A stretch of 64,000 bases of DNA from Bacteroidales bacterium (GCA_017439185.1 JAFRTM010000019.1:1-64000), one strand, 5' to 3'. Positions 52,744-62,167 are shown, numbered from the stretch's first letter. Numbers and translations: made by a program. Notes: generated by a model from the sequence alone, not told the origin.

Positions 52744-52820
52744 CAACCATGGCTCAACCATGGAGGGACTCTTCTCGAATATACCCTTGCTTTACCCTTA
52801 CTTTGAGTGCTCTTTGCCTC
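52744..52820. repeat. 11-nt-period tandem repeat (locus F)
   Basis: Seven consecutive 11-mers can be read: caaccatggct, caaccatggag, ggactcttctc, gaatataccct, tgctttaccct, tactttgagtg, ctctttgcctc. The first two differ at the final two positions only, and the fourth and fifth share a taccct end. Confidence 0.7.
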
Positions 52821-52823
52821 CTA

Positions 52824-52867
52824 CCCAAAAAGGGAGAGGGGCTCCCTTCGTCGGGAACCCCTCTCCA
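52824..52867 (-). terminator. intrinsic terminator after 1686-aa T9SS protein
   Basis: GGAGAGGGG and CCCCTCTCC form a 9-bp stem, extended by inner GGGA/TCCC pairs. On the minus strand it is followed by CTTTTTGGG, with five T. It lies about 40 nt after the stop codon. Confidence 0.8.
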
Positions 52868-52906
52868 GAGTTGTTATCGGGTCAAAAGACCCGTGAGGTT
52901 GAATCC

Positions 52907-55900
52907 TTATTTCACAATAAGTTTTCTGACCACATTGAGCTTGTCGTTGCTCACCCTTACGAAGTAAGCGCCCTTAGCCATGTCGGCAACCTCGATCTGC
53001 TTGGTGCAGCCGTTATTGCAGCCAGTGGTCTCGCTCTTGATGATGCGGCCGTTCATGTCCACGATGTCGATCTTCACAACACCGTTCACTCCTTCGATGT
53101 TGATGGTGGTGCTGACCGAGGTCGGGTTAGGATAGATGCGGATAGCGTTGGCAGCCTCCACGTCGCTGATGCCGTTCTGGCCAGCGGTCGTACCCTCTAC
53201 CGGAGCAGTCCATTCGCTCGTGTTGTTGGCCGAGCAGATGGCGCGTACGCGGATAGAATAAGTGGTGCCCGAAGACAGGCCGGTAATCATATAAGTGGTC
53301 TCGGTGGTCGTGTAGTTGGTCACCGTGTTGTTGCGGGTGTTGGTAGCCTCGATCTCATACTGGGCGGCAGTGCCTTCCCAAGCGATGGTGATGTTGTTGC
53401 CAGCGCGGTTGGTCACGCTGAGGCCGGTCGGCGTGTTGCAAGGAGCGGGCGCCGTGGTCGAGAAGCTGGCCGAAGTGCTCCAGTTGCTGGTCTCGCCACC
53501 CTCGCAGAGTGCCCTTACTTTTACGCTGTAGTTGGTCTCTGAATTCAAACCGGCAACGGTGTAAGGACTTGCGTTAGCGGTGTAGGTGGTGGTAGTGCCG
53601 GCGGCGGTGTTGGTCACCTCGATCTCATACTGGCTGGCAGAGCCGTTCCAGCTTACAACGACGGAGACTTCCGTAGCGTTGGTGGCAGTGACGTTGGTCG
53701 GAGTGGCGCAAGGGACTACAACGCTGCCAGCAGTCAGGCTTACGGAGTCGATAACAACGCCATATCCATAATTGCTATAGGCGTGGAAGGCGAACTGGAA
53801 GGTAGAACTTGTTTCGGGTATAGAGAATGTTACGCTCTCAAAAGCTGTTATACCGTCGGTATAGGTGGCCAGGGTCTGCCATGCGCTTGTCGGGCTAAGG
53901 CGATATTCCACTTTCAGGGAGTCTTGGTCTCCACTCCATTCCTTCTGAGCGTGGGCAAAAGAGAGGGTAAGGTCGGAAGCCCCCTCAGTATTGAATACCG
54001 GGCTGATCAGTCGGGCTTCGCTATTGTAAGCGCCGCCAAAACGTGCATATTTAGTGCCCTCTACAGCAGTGTATTGGGTATATGTGGTGCATGCCCAATG
54101 GATGGAACCCCTAAGTACTTCCTCATTCCAGCAATCGAAGTCATCGCTTTCGAATCCATCAAAGTAAGGCAGGTCGGCAGCAGATAGGGCGGGGCAGGGG
54201 GTGCTGAAGGAACCAGTCAGCACATCGCTGGTGTCGCCCTCGCCACAGAATGCACGCACAACTACTGCATAATCAGTGTTGGCAGTAAGACCCTCGATTG
54301 TGCAGGGGTTGGTATTGACAAGCTGGTAATCGTTGTCGCCAACCTTGACGAGCCACTGAGTGGCGCTGCCGTTCTCGGACCAAGAGAGTGTGACACTGGT
54401 CTCATAAGGAGCGATAACGAGGTCGGTAGGTCTGATACATGTCGGAGGAGTGGTGACAACGAGGTTGTCGAGCCAATAGTACCAACTGGAAGAGGCGTTG
54501 ATTTGTTTGAATACGATACATCCGTTCTGGACGTTCAGGGTGTTCAAGTAGGTGTATTCGTAACGGAGAAATTCGTCCTCTGTGGCAGGCTGAATGGTGT
54601 CGATCCAGATGGCTGCGTCGGCCGAGGCGGGAGACGTGGCTACGCCTACTACCAAGGAGCCGGAGTTGTTCAGGCTTTCGCACTCGAGGTCGAAGCTTAC
54701 GAAAACATCGCTGCCGGCAATGTTGATAATAGGAGTGGTGACAGTGCCGGGGCCGTATATTTGCAGTGATTTGCTGCCTTCGGAGCTATGGTATCCGTTG
54801 ACGTAGTTGTTTCCGGTAACGGAGGTCCAGCAATCGGGGAAGTTGCCCGAGCCAGTAGTATAACTCTCAAATCCTTCAGAGTAGGGGAAAGCCTCGGTAG
54901 CGCAGGGAGTGCGAAGAGTTATGGTGACAGCCTCGCTGGTGTCGCCTGCACCGCAGATGGAGCGAACGGTGATGGTGTATTCGGTAGAGGCATCGAGACC
55001 GGTGAAGGTCTTGGTGTTGCCAGTTACCATTTCTTCAGCACCGTCGTTGAGGGTGACGCCAAACTGAGGAGCCGAGCCGGTCCAGCTTATGGTGATGGAG
55101 TTGTCGGTTGCGTTGGTTTCTGTTATGGCAGGATTGCCGCAAGACACTTGGAGTACGGTTACAGAATCAATACCAACACCGTAACCATATTTAAGGTAAG
55201 CGTGGAAGGCAATCTGGAGGGAAGAACTTACTGCAGGCAGAGCCAGGGTTTCCACGGTCCACGTGCTGATGTTGTTAGTATAGCCTGCGAGGCGGTGCCA
55301 TTCGTCGGAATCGCTGGTGCGGTATTCTACAACGAGAGAGTCTTGGTCGCTACCGTATTTCTTTTGTACGTGAGCGAATTTCAGGGTCAAATTTTCAGCA
55401 TCGGCCACATTGAACAGCGGGCTGATGAGACGGTTTTCGTAAGTAGTGGAGGTGGTATTGTAGATGGAAGCAGCCTTGGTTCCTTCGAGAGGAGATATTC
55501 CGCTGTAGGAGCTTCCGACGGTGGCACTGGCTACCCATTGAGAGGTGCCGCTGATAATCTGCTGGTTCCAGCAATCGATGCCGCTCTCGAATCCCTCGAA
55601 GTAGGGGAGGTCGGCGGTTGCGATGCTGTTGCAGAGAGTGTGGAAGGTGCCGGAGACGGCTTCGCTGGTGTCGGCCGCACCGCAGATGGCACGCACCTGA
55701 ACTTCATAGTTCGTGGCACTCTGCAGACCTGTGAGAGAGGCAGAGGTAGTGGTCGGGTTGGGAGCCACGGTGGTCCAAGCGCCGTCGCCGATGCGGTATT
55801 TGACGTCGAATTCAGTAGCGTCGCTTGTCCAGGAGGCGGTTGCGGAGTTCTCGGTCACTGCCGAGAAAGCAAGTCCGTTGACATGGTCGCAAGTGGGAGG

Positions 55901-57967
55901 TTCGGAAATGTACACGTTGTCAATATATGCGTTTCCATAGTCGCCGCCCATCTTGAAGGCAATGTAGTTGGAAGACACGGAGGATATGGCGTCAATTGTA
56001 GAGAGATTGATTTCATAGGTTTCCCATGCGTTCTGGTTGTCGCTGCCGGCAATTTTGTATGCGCTGACGAAGGTGGCCGGATCGGCGGGGTCGGTCACAA
56101 CACCGATGTAGAGGGTGTCGTTATAGCTGCTATAAGAAGAGTAGTAAACGTTGGCGTCAAAACGGAGGAAGCAGGCATTGGCGTTGCGGTCCAGTCTGCC
56201 AGTGGCTATGATTGTGCTGGTGGCTTCATCTTCGTCGCCACTATACATGTAGATAGATTTTCCGGGATTGCCGGTGGTGGTTATGTATGGATAAGAAGTG
56301 GAGTAAGGAGTGTAGGATTGGACGAGGTTCCAGCACAGAGGAGCTTCGCCACTGGTGTGGGACTCGAAGTCTTCGGAGTAGGGAGTCTGGAATCTGCCGC
56401 AGAGGGTGCGGAAGGAGGTGGAGACGGCAAAGCTGGTGTCGCCGGCGCCGCAGATGGAGCGCAGGGTGACACTGTAGAGCGTTGCGCTGGTAAGACCGTC
56501 GAAGGTGTAGGACTGGGTGGTTGCTGTCTGCCATTCGCCGTCGTTGAGGCGTATGGCCCACGAGGTGGCGGTTCCGGTTTCAGCCCAAGTGATGGTTGCC
56601 GAGTTTTCTTCGGGTGTAACTACATCGATGATAGGTTCGGTGCAGGAAGCAGAGAACAGAATCAGCGAGTCGAGTCCGACGCCATAGCCGTAACCCAGAG
56701 TGGCGTTGAAGGCTATCTGGAGAGTGGAGCTGGTAGCGGGGATGGTAATGGTCTCGAAGGCCCAGTCGGAGATGTCGTCGGTATATGTGGCGAGGGTCTG
56801 CCAAGCACTGGAGCTGCTGAGACGGTATTCAACAGTCAGCTCGTCTTGGTCGCCAGCATAGTTTTGTTGTATGTGGGCGAACTTGAGAGTAAGGTTCTCT
56901 ACGCCTTCAACGTTGAATACGGGGCTTATGAGTCGGGTTTGTCCTTCTTCTCCAGCAATGGAAGCGGCATTGTCGCCCGAGACAGGGGTGGTGGTATAGG
57001 AGTATCCAATAGAGGCGTCTGCTACCCATTGGATGGAGCCGCTGACCAATTGCTGATCCCAGCAGGCAAGGTTGTTTTCGAAGCTCTCGTAGTAGGGGAG
57101 TTCGGCTGCAGCAATTGCGGTGCAGGGAGTGCGGAAGGAGCCGGTAGCGGCGAAGCTGGTGTCGCCGGCACCGCAGATGGCGCGGAGAGCGAAGGTGTAG
57201 GCCGTGTTGGCGGTGAGACCGCTAACGGTGTAGGGGTTGGTGGTGATGGTCTGCCAAGCGCCGTCGTTGAGGCGGAAGGACCAGCTGGAAGAAGCTACGT
57301 CCTCGGTCCAGGAGATAGTGGCAGAGGTTTCGGTGGTGGTAATGTCGCCAATTGTGGGAACTCCGCAGGAGACAGGTACAATAAACCCGGTCTTGGGGAT
57401 GAAATCCTGAACAGAGATCACAGGACCCGACCAACCGTCATAAGATTGTAGGGAGGCTCCCGTGGAAGAAATTCCATAGAAAGAGGTGGTGCCATAGTCA
57501 TTGGATTCTACAGTTTGGCTTACCTCAATCATAAGGTTGCCGCCGGTGTAGGTGAAGGGTGTGGTGAAAGTGATAGTAACCTGCGCTGATGACGTGAGGT
57601 CAAGAGTGCCGGTGTAAACGGTGGTAAGCGTTGTTTCGTCAAACTCATCGGCGTCATCGGCGAAGGCGCTTGCCGTGCATGTGCCGATTTTCACTTCGAA
57701 AGTGCCGTCAAGGTCGTCACCATAAGATGTCGATACGGGTGATGCCATGTAATAGACGAGACCCTGAATCTCGGCCCCGGTTAGGTCGGCCATCATGGTG
57801 GCGGGATAAATGGTCTGACAGCGCAGGACGGCGTCTGCATAGTAGCCATAGACGGGCACGTAGCTGTTAGTGGTGGTGCCTTCGGCGACTACCACTGTGC
57901 CGGTCTGCGCGTTTGCTGCTGTTGTCCATAGAAGGGCAGCCAGCAGGAGTAGCATAATTTTTTTCAT
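52907..57967 (-). CDS. giant T9SS cargo protein, seven fibronectin III and five MAM/cleaved-adhesin-like domains
   Basis: The 1686-aa protein has a signal peptide ending TAANAQ, the same N-terminal region as its neighbour (NSYVPVYGYYADAVLRCQTIY), then repeated pairs: a fibronectin III unit (ATISWTEDV..., TAYTFALRAICGAGDTS) followed by a choice-of-anchor domain (YYESFENNLACWDQ). I count seven fibronectin III units and five anchor-type units, then a T9SS sorting domain (IYPNPTSVSTTINIEG, CTKQIEVADMAKGAYFV). The repeats differ in detail, so domain duplication is not recent everywhere. It is likely a surface adhesin or glycan- or protein-binding scaffold. Confidence 0.88.
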   Translation of the reverse strand: MKKIMLLLLAALLWTTAANAQTGTVVVAEGTTTNSYVPVYGYYADAVLRCQTIYPATMMADLTGAEIQGLVYYMASPVSTSYGDDLDGTFEVKIGTCTASAFADDADEFDETTLTTVYTGTLDLTSSAQVTITFTTPFTYTGGNLMIEVSQTVESNDYGTTSFYGISSTGASLQSYDGWSGPVISVQDFIPKTGFIVPVSCGVPTIGDITTTETSATISWTEDVASSSWSFRLNDGAWQTITTNPYTVSGLTANTAYTFALRAICGAGDTSFAATGSFRTPCTAIAAAELPYYESFENNLACWDQQLVSGSIQWVADASIGYSYTTTPVSGDNAASIAGEEGQTRLISPVFNVEGVENLTLKFAHIQQNYAGDQDELTVEYRLSSSSAWQTLATYTDDISDWAFETITIPATSSTLQIAFNATLGYGYGVGLDSLILFSASCTEPIIDVVTPEENSATITWAETGTATSWAIRLNDGEWQTATTQSYTFDGLTSATLYSVTLRSICGAGDTSFAVSTSFRTLCGRFQTPYSEDFESHTSGEAPLCWNLVQSYTPYSTSYPYITTTGNPGKSIYMYSGDEDEATSTIIATGRLDRNANACFLRFDANVYYSSYSSYNDTLYIGVVTDPADPATFVSAYKIAGSDNQNAWETYEINLSTIDAISSVSSNYIAFKMGGDYGNAYIDNVYISEPPTCDHVNGLAFSAVTENSATASWTSDATEFDVKYRIGDGAWTTVAPNPTTTSASLTGLQSATNYEVQVRAICGAADTSEAVSGTFHTLCNSIATADLPYFEGFESGIDCWNQQIISGTSQWVASATVGSSYSGISPLEGTKAASIYNTTSTTYENRLISPLFNVADAENLTLKFAHVQKKYGSDQDSLVVEYRTSDSDEWHRLAGYTNNISTWTVETLALPAVSSSLQIAFHAYLKYGYGVGIDSVTVLQVSCGNPAITETNATDNSITISWTGSAPQFGVTLNDGAEEMVTGNTKTFTGLDASTEYTITVRSICGAGDTSEAVTITLRTPCATEAFPYSEGFESYTTGSGNFPDCWTSVTGNNYVNGYHSSEGSKSLQIYGPGTVTTPIINIAGSDVFVSFDLECESLNNSGSLVVGVATSPASADAAIWIDTIQPATEDEFLRYEYTYLNTLNVQNGCIVFKQINASSSWYYWLDNLVVTTPPTCIRPTDLVIAPYETSVTLSWSENGSATQWLVKVGDNDYQLVNTNPCTIEGLTANTDYAVVVRAFCGEGDTSDVLTGSFSTPCPALSAADLPYFDGFESDDFDCWNEEVLRGSIHWACTTYTQYTAVEGTKYARFGGAYNSEARLISPVFNTEGASDLTLSFAHAQKEWSGDQDSLKVEYRLSPTSAWQTLATYTDGITAFESVTFSIPETSSTFQFAFHAYSNYGYGVVIDSVSLTAGSVVVPCATPTNVTATNATEVSVVVSWNGSASQYEIEVTNTAAGTTTTYTANASPYTVAGLNSETNYSVKVRALCEGGETSNWSTSASFSTTAPAPCNTPTGLSVTNRAGNNITIAWEGTAAQYEIEATNTRNNTVTNYTTTETTYMITGLSSGTTYSIRVRAICSANNTSEWTAPVEGTTAGQNGISDVEAANAIRIYPNPTSVSTTINIEGVNGVVKIDIVDMNGRIIKSETTGCNNGCTKQIEVADMAKGAYFVRVSNDKLNVVRKLIVK

Positions 57968-58038
57968 AGTGTTTAATTTATTGATTAATAATTTATTGTT
58001 GCCTGTTTATAATGATGGAATTGCCACTATAGAGATTG

Positions 58039-58046
58039 CAAAAATA
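58039..58046 (-). promoter_or_regulatory. -7 box of giant T9SS protein gene
   Basis: TATTTTTG on the minus strand matches TAnnTTTG and lies 71 nt before the start codon. No -33 TTTG is seen at the usual spacing. Confidence 0.5.
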
Positions 58047-58277
58047 CACATTATATTTTATATAGAGAATTTTTTGTTGCATTTTTTTGTTTTTTTAACA
58101 TTTCGGGGCTTGGAGTACGGTCGGAGTTGGGTGTTTTGGGTCAAGAGGGGCGATAATGGGGGTAAAAGTGTTAAAGTTGAAGTTAATGGATTGATAATCA
58201 ATGGTAATTTGGGAGCGTAACTTTTTTTGACAAAAAGTTGGGGGAGGGGTGATTTTCGGTAAATGCCAAGTTGCTGA

Positions 58278-58321
58278 TACATAGGACACAAGTAGGTATC
58301 AACTCTATGGTAAGCCTAAGG
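58278..58321. repeat. 11-nt-period tandem repeat (locus B)
   Basis: Four consecutive 11-mers can be read: tacataggaca, caagtaggtat, caactctatgg, taagcctaagg. The upstream flank (gattttcggtaaatgccaag, ttgctg) aligns with locus A over about 75 nt in all. Confidence 0.75.
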
Positions 58322-58470
58322 TTAAATTAATTGAAAATTGAGAGTTGAAAATTGAAAGTTTTTTTTGGGGGGGTGGGAGGGTGGGTTTATACGGAAATAT
58401 TTTTTGGTGGGCGTGCAATATTTTTTTTGTTTTGGCGTTAATGTAGGGTTGGATATAAAATAATAATGGT

Positions 58471-59310
58471 ATGAACAGAAAAGAACTGGTCGAGTTGATA
58501 AGGGAGCGTAGGTCGTTCCTGTGTGTCGGTTTGGACACTGATATGGCGAAGGTGCCGGAGAAGTTCAGGGGCGTGAAGGACGGAGCTTTTGAGTTTAACA
58601 GGGCGATCATCGACGCTACGATTGACTATGCGGTGGCTTACAAGCCGAACCTGGCTTTCTACGAGAGCATGGGTATCGAGGGTCTGAGGCAGCTGAAGCT
58701 GACGATGGACTATCTGCATGGGCTGGGGAAGAAGGCGTTTGTGATAGCTGACGCGAAGAGGGGCGACATCGGAAACACGTCGCAGCAGTACGCGAAGGCT
58801 TTTCTGGACCCGGAGGGGGAGTTCGGCTTTGACGCAATGACGATAGCGCCTTATATGGGCGAGGATTCGGTGGTGCCGTTCACGAAGTATGAGGGGAAGT
58901 GGGTCGTGCTGCTGGCGCTGACGTCGAACAAGGGTGCGTTTGACTTCCAGCTGATGAGGGACGCGGAGAGCGGGAAGAGGCTGTTTGAGGTGGTGCTGGA
59001 GCGTTCGAAGGCTTGGGGCACGGTGGAGAATATGATGTATGTGGTGGGCGCGACGAAGGCTGAGATGCTCGACGATGTGAGAAGGGTGGTGCCCGATTCG
59101 TTCTTGCTGGTGCCTGGTGTGGGCGCGCAGGGAGGAAGCCTGGAAGAGGTGGCCAGACATGGATTGACGAAGGATTGCGGATTGCTGGTCAATTCTTCGA
59201 GAGGAATAATATATGCGTCGAATGGGGAGGATTTTGCAGAGAGGGCAGGGGAGGAGGCGAGGAAGCTGCAGGGGCAGATGGAAGAGCTGATGAAAGGGAC
59301 AGTGCTGTGA
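58471..59310 (+). CDS. pyrF: orotidine 5'-phosphate decarboxylase
   Basis: PyrF makes UMP in the last step of pyrimidine synthesis. The 279-aa protein is the longer subfamily: SFLCVGLDTDM near the N-terminus, catalytic DAKRGDIGNTS (94-104), and LLVPGVGAQGG near the phosphate site. A small membrane-protein gene follows 2 nt after the stop. Confidence 0.95.
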   Translation: MNRKELVELIRERRSFLCVGLDTDMAKVPEKFRGVKDGAFEFNRAIIDATIDYAVAYKPNLAFYESMGIEGLRQLKLTMDYLHGLGKKAFVIADAKRGDIGNTSQQYAKAFLDPEGEFGFDAMTIAPYMGEDSVVPFTKYEGKWVVLLALTSNKGAFDFQLMRDAESGKRLFEVVLERSKAWGTVENMMYVVGATKAEMLDDVRRVVPDSFLLVPGVGAQGGSLEEVARHGLTKDCGLLVNSSRGIIYASNGEDFAERAGEEARKLQGQMEELMKGTVL

Positions 59311-59312
59311 GG

Positions 59313-59828
59313 ATGACGGACAAGGAGGCACGGTGGCAGCGGCTGACGCTGAAGGTGGTGCTGGCGGTGACGATGGGTGTGAACGCGCTGAATGTGGTGA
59401 GCTACGGCCTGATGGCGTTGCCCGGGGTGAGGGAGATGATGAAGGAGAATATGGACATGGTGCCGGAGGTGCTGAGGGAGACGTACGAGACCTATCTGAC
59501 GATCGGGTCGGTGTATTACGGCTGTTGCGCCTTCCTGTTTGCGATGGCGTTTGCCGGTGCGTTGCTCATGTGGCGGGAGCGGTGGATGGGTTTCCACTAT
59601 TATACGGTGGCGAAGTTGCTGCTGGTGGCTGCCCCGCTGCTATTCCTGGGCCGCAGGTATATGAACATGGGCGACATAATGATGTCGGGACTGATGATCT
59701 TGTATTTCTTTATAGAAATGAGGATTTTCGGCGCCCAAGGCAAAGGAAAAGGGAAAGCAGAGAAAGAAGGTAAAGAGGCTGAGAGTGAAGATGTTGCGGA
59801 TAAAGAGGATGCTGAAGAGGGGGAATAA
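59313..59828 (+). CDS. small membrane protein with charged C-terminal tail
   Basis: I use the ATG at 59313, 2 nt after pyrF, since the in-frame extension into pyrF lacks any membrane or signal character. The 171-aa product has about four hydrophobic segments and a low-complexity Lys/Glu tail (GKGKGKAEKEGKEAESEDVA). I do not recognise the family. It is likely in the pyrF transcript. Confidence 0.7.
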   Translation: MTDKEARWQRLTLKVVLAVTMGVNALNVVSYGLMALPGVREMMKENMDMVPEVLRETYETYLTIGSVYYGCCAFLFAMAFAGALLMWRERWMGFHYYTVAKLLLVAAPLLFLGRRYMNMGDIMMSGLMILYFFIEMRIFGAQGKGKGKAEKEGKEAESEDVADKEDAEEGE

Positions 59829-59978
59829 GCAAAAAGTTATGCACAATTTTTGCGAGAAATTAACAATGCGGAGGCAAAAAAGGAGAGGAAAACGGGAAAG
59901 GTGGGCAAAAAAGTTAATGAAAAATGGTGTTGAAAATCATTGTGTTGTAATTTTTTTTGAGGATTAGGGAGAAAAAAA

Positions 59979-60010
59979 TTTGGTGGGAATAAAAAAAGTT
60001 TGTATCTTTG
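59979..60010 (+). promoter_or_regulatory. promoter of tRNA-tuf cluster
   Basis: A -33 TTTG (59979-59982) and a -7 TATCTTTG (60003-60010) have 20-nt spacing. The spacer and 5' flank closely match the tRNA-Ala promoter at 29226-29257. Confidence 0.85.
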
Positions 60011-60080
60011 CAACCTCAAATTTGGAGAAAAAGTTGTTCTCCAGAGGCGAAAAAGAGTAGTTTGAAATAGGGAAACAAAA

Positions 60081-60153
60081 GCCGATGTAACTCAGTTGGT
60101 AGAGTAGCTGATTTGTAATCAGCCTGTCGGGGGTTCGAGTCCCTTCATCGGCT
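60081..60153 (+). tRNA. tRNA-Thr (anticodon TGT)
   Basis: Acceptor GCCGATG/CATCGGC, anticodon stem CTGAT/ATCAG around TTGTA, T-loop GTTCGAGTC. CCA is not encoded. Confidence 0.92.
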
Positions 60154-60182
60154 CGGATATCCCGGAGACCACTGGGATATAC

Positions 60183-60267
60183 GGGGGAGTCGCATAGCGG
60201 CAATTGCAACAGACTGTAAATCTGTCCTCTTCGGAGTTCATTGGTTCGAGTCCAATCTCCCCCACCA
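60183..60267 (+). tRNA. tRNA-Tyr (anticodon GTA)
   Basis: A class II tRNA with a long variable arm. Acceptor GGGGGAG/CTCCCCC, anticodon stem CAGA/TCTG with CTGTAAA loop; the 3' CCA is encoded. Confidence 0.92.
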
Positions 60268-60286
60268 CACCTAAAGGTGAGGCATT

Positions 60287-60359
60287 GCGGAAGTAGCTCA
60301 TTTGGTAGAGCGATAGCCTTCCAAGCTATAGGTGGCGGGTTCGAGCCCCGTCTTCCGCT
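60287..60359 (+). tRNA. tRNA-Gly (anticodon TCC)
   Basis: Acceptor GCGGAAG/CTTCCGC, anticodon stem ATAGC/GCTAT with loop CTTCCAA. Confidence 0.92.
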
Positions 60360-60408
60360 CGAGAAAGGGAAAAGGCAAGAGAGAGGCTGAATCCCGAAAA
60401 ATAAAAAA

Positions 60409-60481
<73 letters not shown>

Positions 60482-60576
60482 CTTAATTGTGTCAAAAAAA
60501 GAGGACGGGAGAGAACTCACGCCCTCAATGAATAGTGAAAAATAAAGTTATTGTTAACAATTAATACGTATTAAAA

Positions 60577-61764
60577 ATGGCAAAAGAAAAATTCGATCGT
60601 TCGAAACCGCACGTCAACATTGGTACAATCGGCCACGTTGACCATGGTAAGACAACCTTGACCGCCGCTATCACCAAAGTGTTGGCTGAAAAAGGTCTTT
60701 CAGAGGTAAAAACATTTGACTCCATTGACTCGGCTCCTGAAGAGAAAGAGCGTGGTATCACCATCAACACCGCACACGTTGAGTATCAGACTGAGACTCG
60801 CCACTATGCACACGTTGACTGCCCGGGTCACGCCGACTATGTGAAGAACATGGTTACCGGTGCCGCCCAGATGGACGGTGCTATCCTCGTGGTGGCTGCT
60901 ACCGACGGTCCTATGCCGCAGACCCGTGAGCACATCCTGCTCGCCCGTCAGGTTGGTGTACCTCAGTTGGTTGTTTTCATGAACAAGTGCGACTTGGTTG
61001 ACGACCCCGAGCTGCTCGACCTCGTTGAGATGGAGATCCGTGAGCTTCTGAGCTCGTACGATTTCGACGGTGACAATATCCCCGTTATCCGTGGTTCCGC
61101 ATTGGCCGCTTTGAACGGTGAGCCCTCTGGCGTGAAGAACGTTGAGGACCTTATGGCTGCTGTTGACAGCTGGATTCCTCTGCCTGTCCGCGCCGTTGAT
61201 AAGGACTTCCTCATGCCTATCGAGGACGTTTTCTCGATCACCGGACGTGGTACCGTTGCTACCGGCCGTATCGAGACTGGTGTTATCCACACCTCTGACC
61301 CCGTTGATATCATCGGTATGGGTGCTGAGAAACTGAAGAGCGTTGTTACCGGAGTTGAGATGTTCCGCAAGATCCTCGACGAAGGAGAAGCTGGAGACAA
61401 CGTAGGTCTGCTGCTCCGCGGTATCGACAAGGACGAGATCCGTCGTGGTATGGTTATCGCCAAACCCGGTTCGGTTCATCCTCACCACAAATTCGAGGCT
61501 GCCGTCTATATCCTGAAGAAAGAGGAAGGTGGACGTCACACCCCGTTCCACAACAACTATCGTCCCCAGTTCTATTTCCGTACGACTGACGTAACGGGAA
61601 CCATCAGCCTGCCCGACGGCCGCGAGATGGTTATGCCTGGCGACAACCTGACAATCACTGTTGACCTGATCAGCGACATCGCGCTGAACGAGAACCTCCG
61701 CTTCGCTATCCGCGAGGGTGGCCGCACCGTGGGTTCGGGTCAGGTGACCAAAATTATCGAATAA
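60577..61764 (+). CDS. tuf: elongation factor Tu
   Basis: EF-Tu brings aminoacyl-tRNA to the ribosome. The 395-aa protein has GHVDHGKT (19-26), DCPGHADY, and NKCD, and ends in the standard beta-barrel domains. Codon use is visibly optimised compared with neighbours. It lies in the conserved tRNA-tuf-tRNA-Trp-secE-nusG arrangement and probably shares the 59979 promoter. Confidence 0.98.
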   Translation: MAKEKFDRSKPHVNIGTIGHVDHGKTTLTAAITKVLAEKGLSEVKTFDSIDSAPEEKERGITINTAHVEYQTETRHYAHVDCPGHADYVKNMVTGAAQMDGAILVVAATDGPMPQTREHILLARQVGVPQLVVFMNKCDLVDDPELLDLVEMEIRELLSSYDFDGDNIPVIRGSALAALNGEPSGVKNVEDLMAAVDSWIPLPVRAVDKDFLMPIEDVFSITGRGTVATGRIETGVIHTSDPVDIIGMGAEKLKSVVTGVEMFRKILDEGEAGDNVGLLLRGIDKDEIRRGMVIAKPGSVHPHHKFEAAVYILKKEEGGRHTPFHNNYRPQFYFRTTDVTGTISLPDGREMVMPGDNLTITVDLISDIALNENLRFAIREGGRTVGSGQVTKIIE

Positions 61765-61807
61765 GAGATAGATTCGATATAGTGAGACGGTGAGAGCCGT
61801 CTCGCAC

Positions 61808-61878
61808 AGGGGCATAGTTTAATGGCAGAATGGAGGTCTCCAAAACCTTAGATGGGAGTTCGATTCTCTCTGCCCCTG
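61808..61878 (+). tRNA. tRNA-Trp (anticodon CCA)
   Basis: Acceptor AGGGGCA/TGCCCCT, anticodon stem GAGGT/ACCTT with loop CTCCAAA. It lies between tuf and secE as in other Bacteroidota. Confidence 0.92.
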
Positions 61879-61948
61879 CAAAAAAGACGTCAAAAAAATG
61901 GAATCCTGCAAGGTATTCCGAAAAAGAAAAAGTTAACTAGTTAAGAAA

Positions 61949-62167
61949 ATGTCAAAGATTGCGAATTACGTAAGGGAGAGCTACGACGAGCTGATGCACA
62001 AAGTGTCGTGGCCGTCGTTCAAGGAGCTGCAGAGCAGTGCAGTGGTCGTTGCAGTGGCAGCCTTGATACTGGCCCTGATAGTATTCCTGATGGATGTAGC
62101 CTTCGGGGTACAAGACATGGGATTTTGGAAAGGTTTATTAGGATACTTTTATTCTTTCATAGGATAG
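61949..62167 (+). CDS. secE: preprotein translocase subunit SecE
   Basis: The 72-aa one-helix subunit of the SecYEG channel: the short amphipathic YDELMHKVSWPSFKEL segment precedes the single transmembrane helix (about 30-47). It lies just before nusG, as is usual. Confidence 0.93.
   Translation: MSKIANYVRESYDELMHKVSWPSFKELQSSAVVVAVAALILALIVFLMDVAFGVQDMGFWKGLLGYFYSFIG

Larger units (their letters stand above)
52585..52906. other. intergenic region, 322 nt, promoter, repeats and terminator
   Basis: The region carries a minus-strand promoter (52656-52687), an 11-nt-period array (52744-52820), and a terminator hairpin (52824-52867) for the 1686-aa protein's transcript. I see no ORF worth reporting. 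Confidence 0.7.
57968..58470. other. intergenic region, 503 nt, with shared repeat block
   Basis: Contents are a minus-strand -7 box (58039-58046) for the giant T9SS protein, the 75-nt block shared with the CobW upstream region (58250-58321), a 14-nt direct repeat ttgaaaattgagag/ttgaaaattgaaag (58331-58358), and poly-G/T tracts. No ORF is credible. Confidence 0.6.

Noticed and set aside
54788..57451. 887-aa open frame on the plus strand opposite the giant T9SS gene
   Set aside because: It mirrors a repetitive, well-supported minus-strand gene with signal peptide and sorting domain. The plus-strand product is low-complexity Gly/Val/Ala with no motif; it is a shadow.
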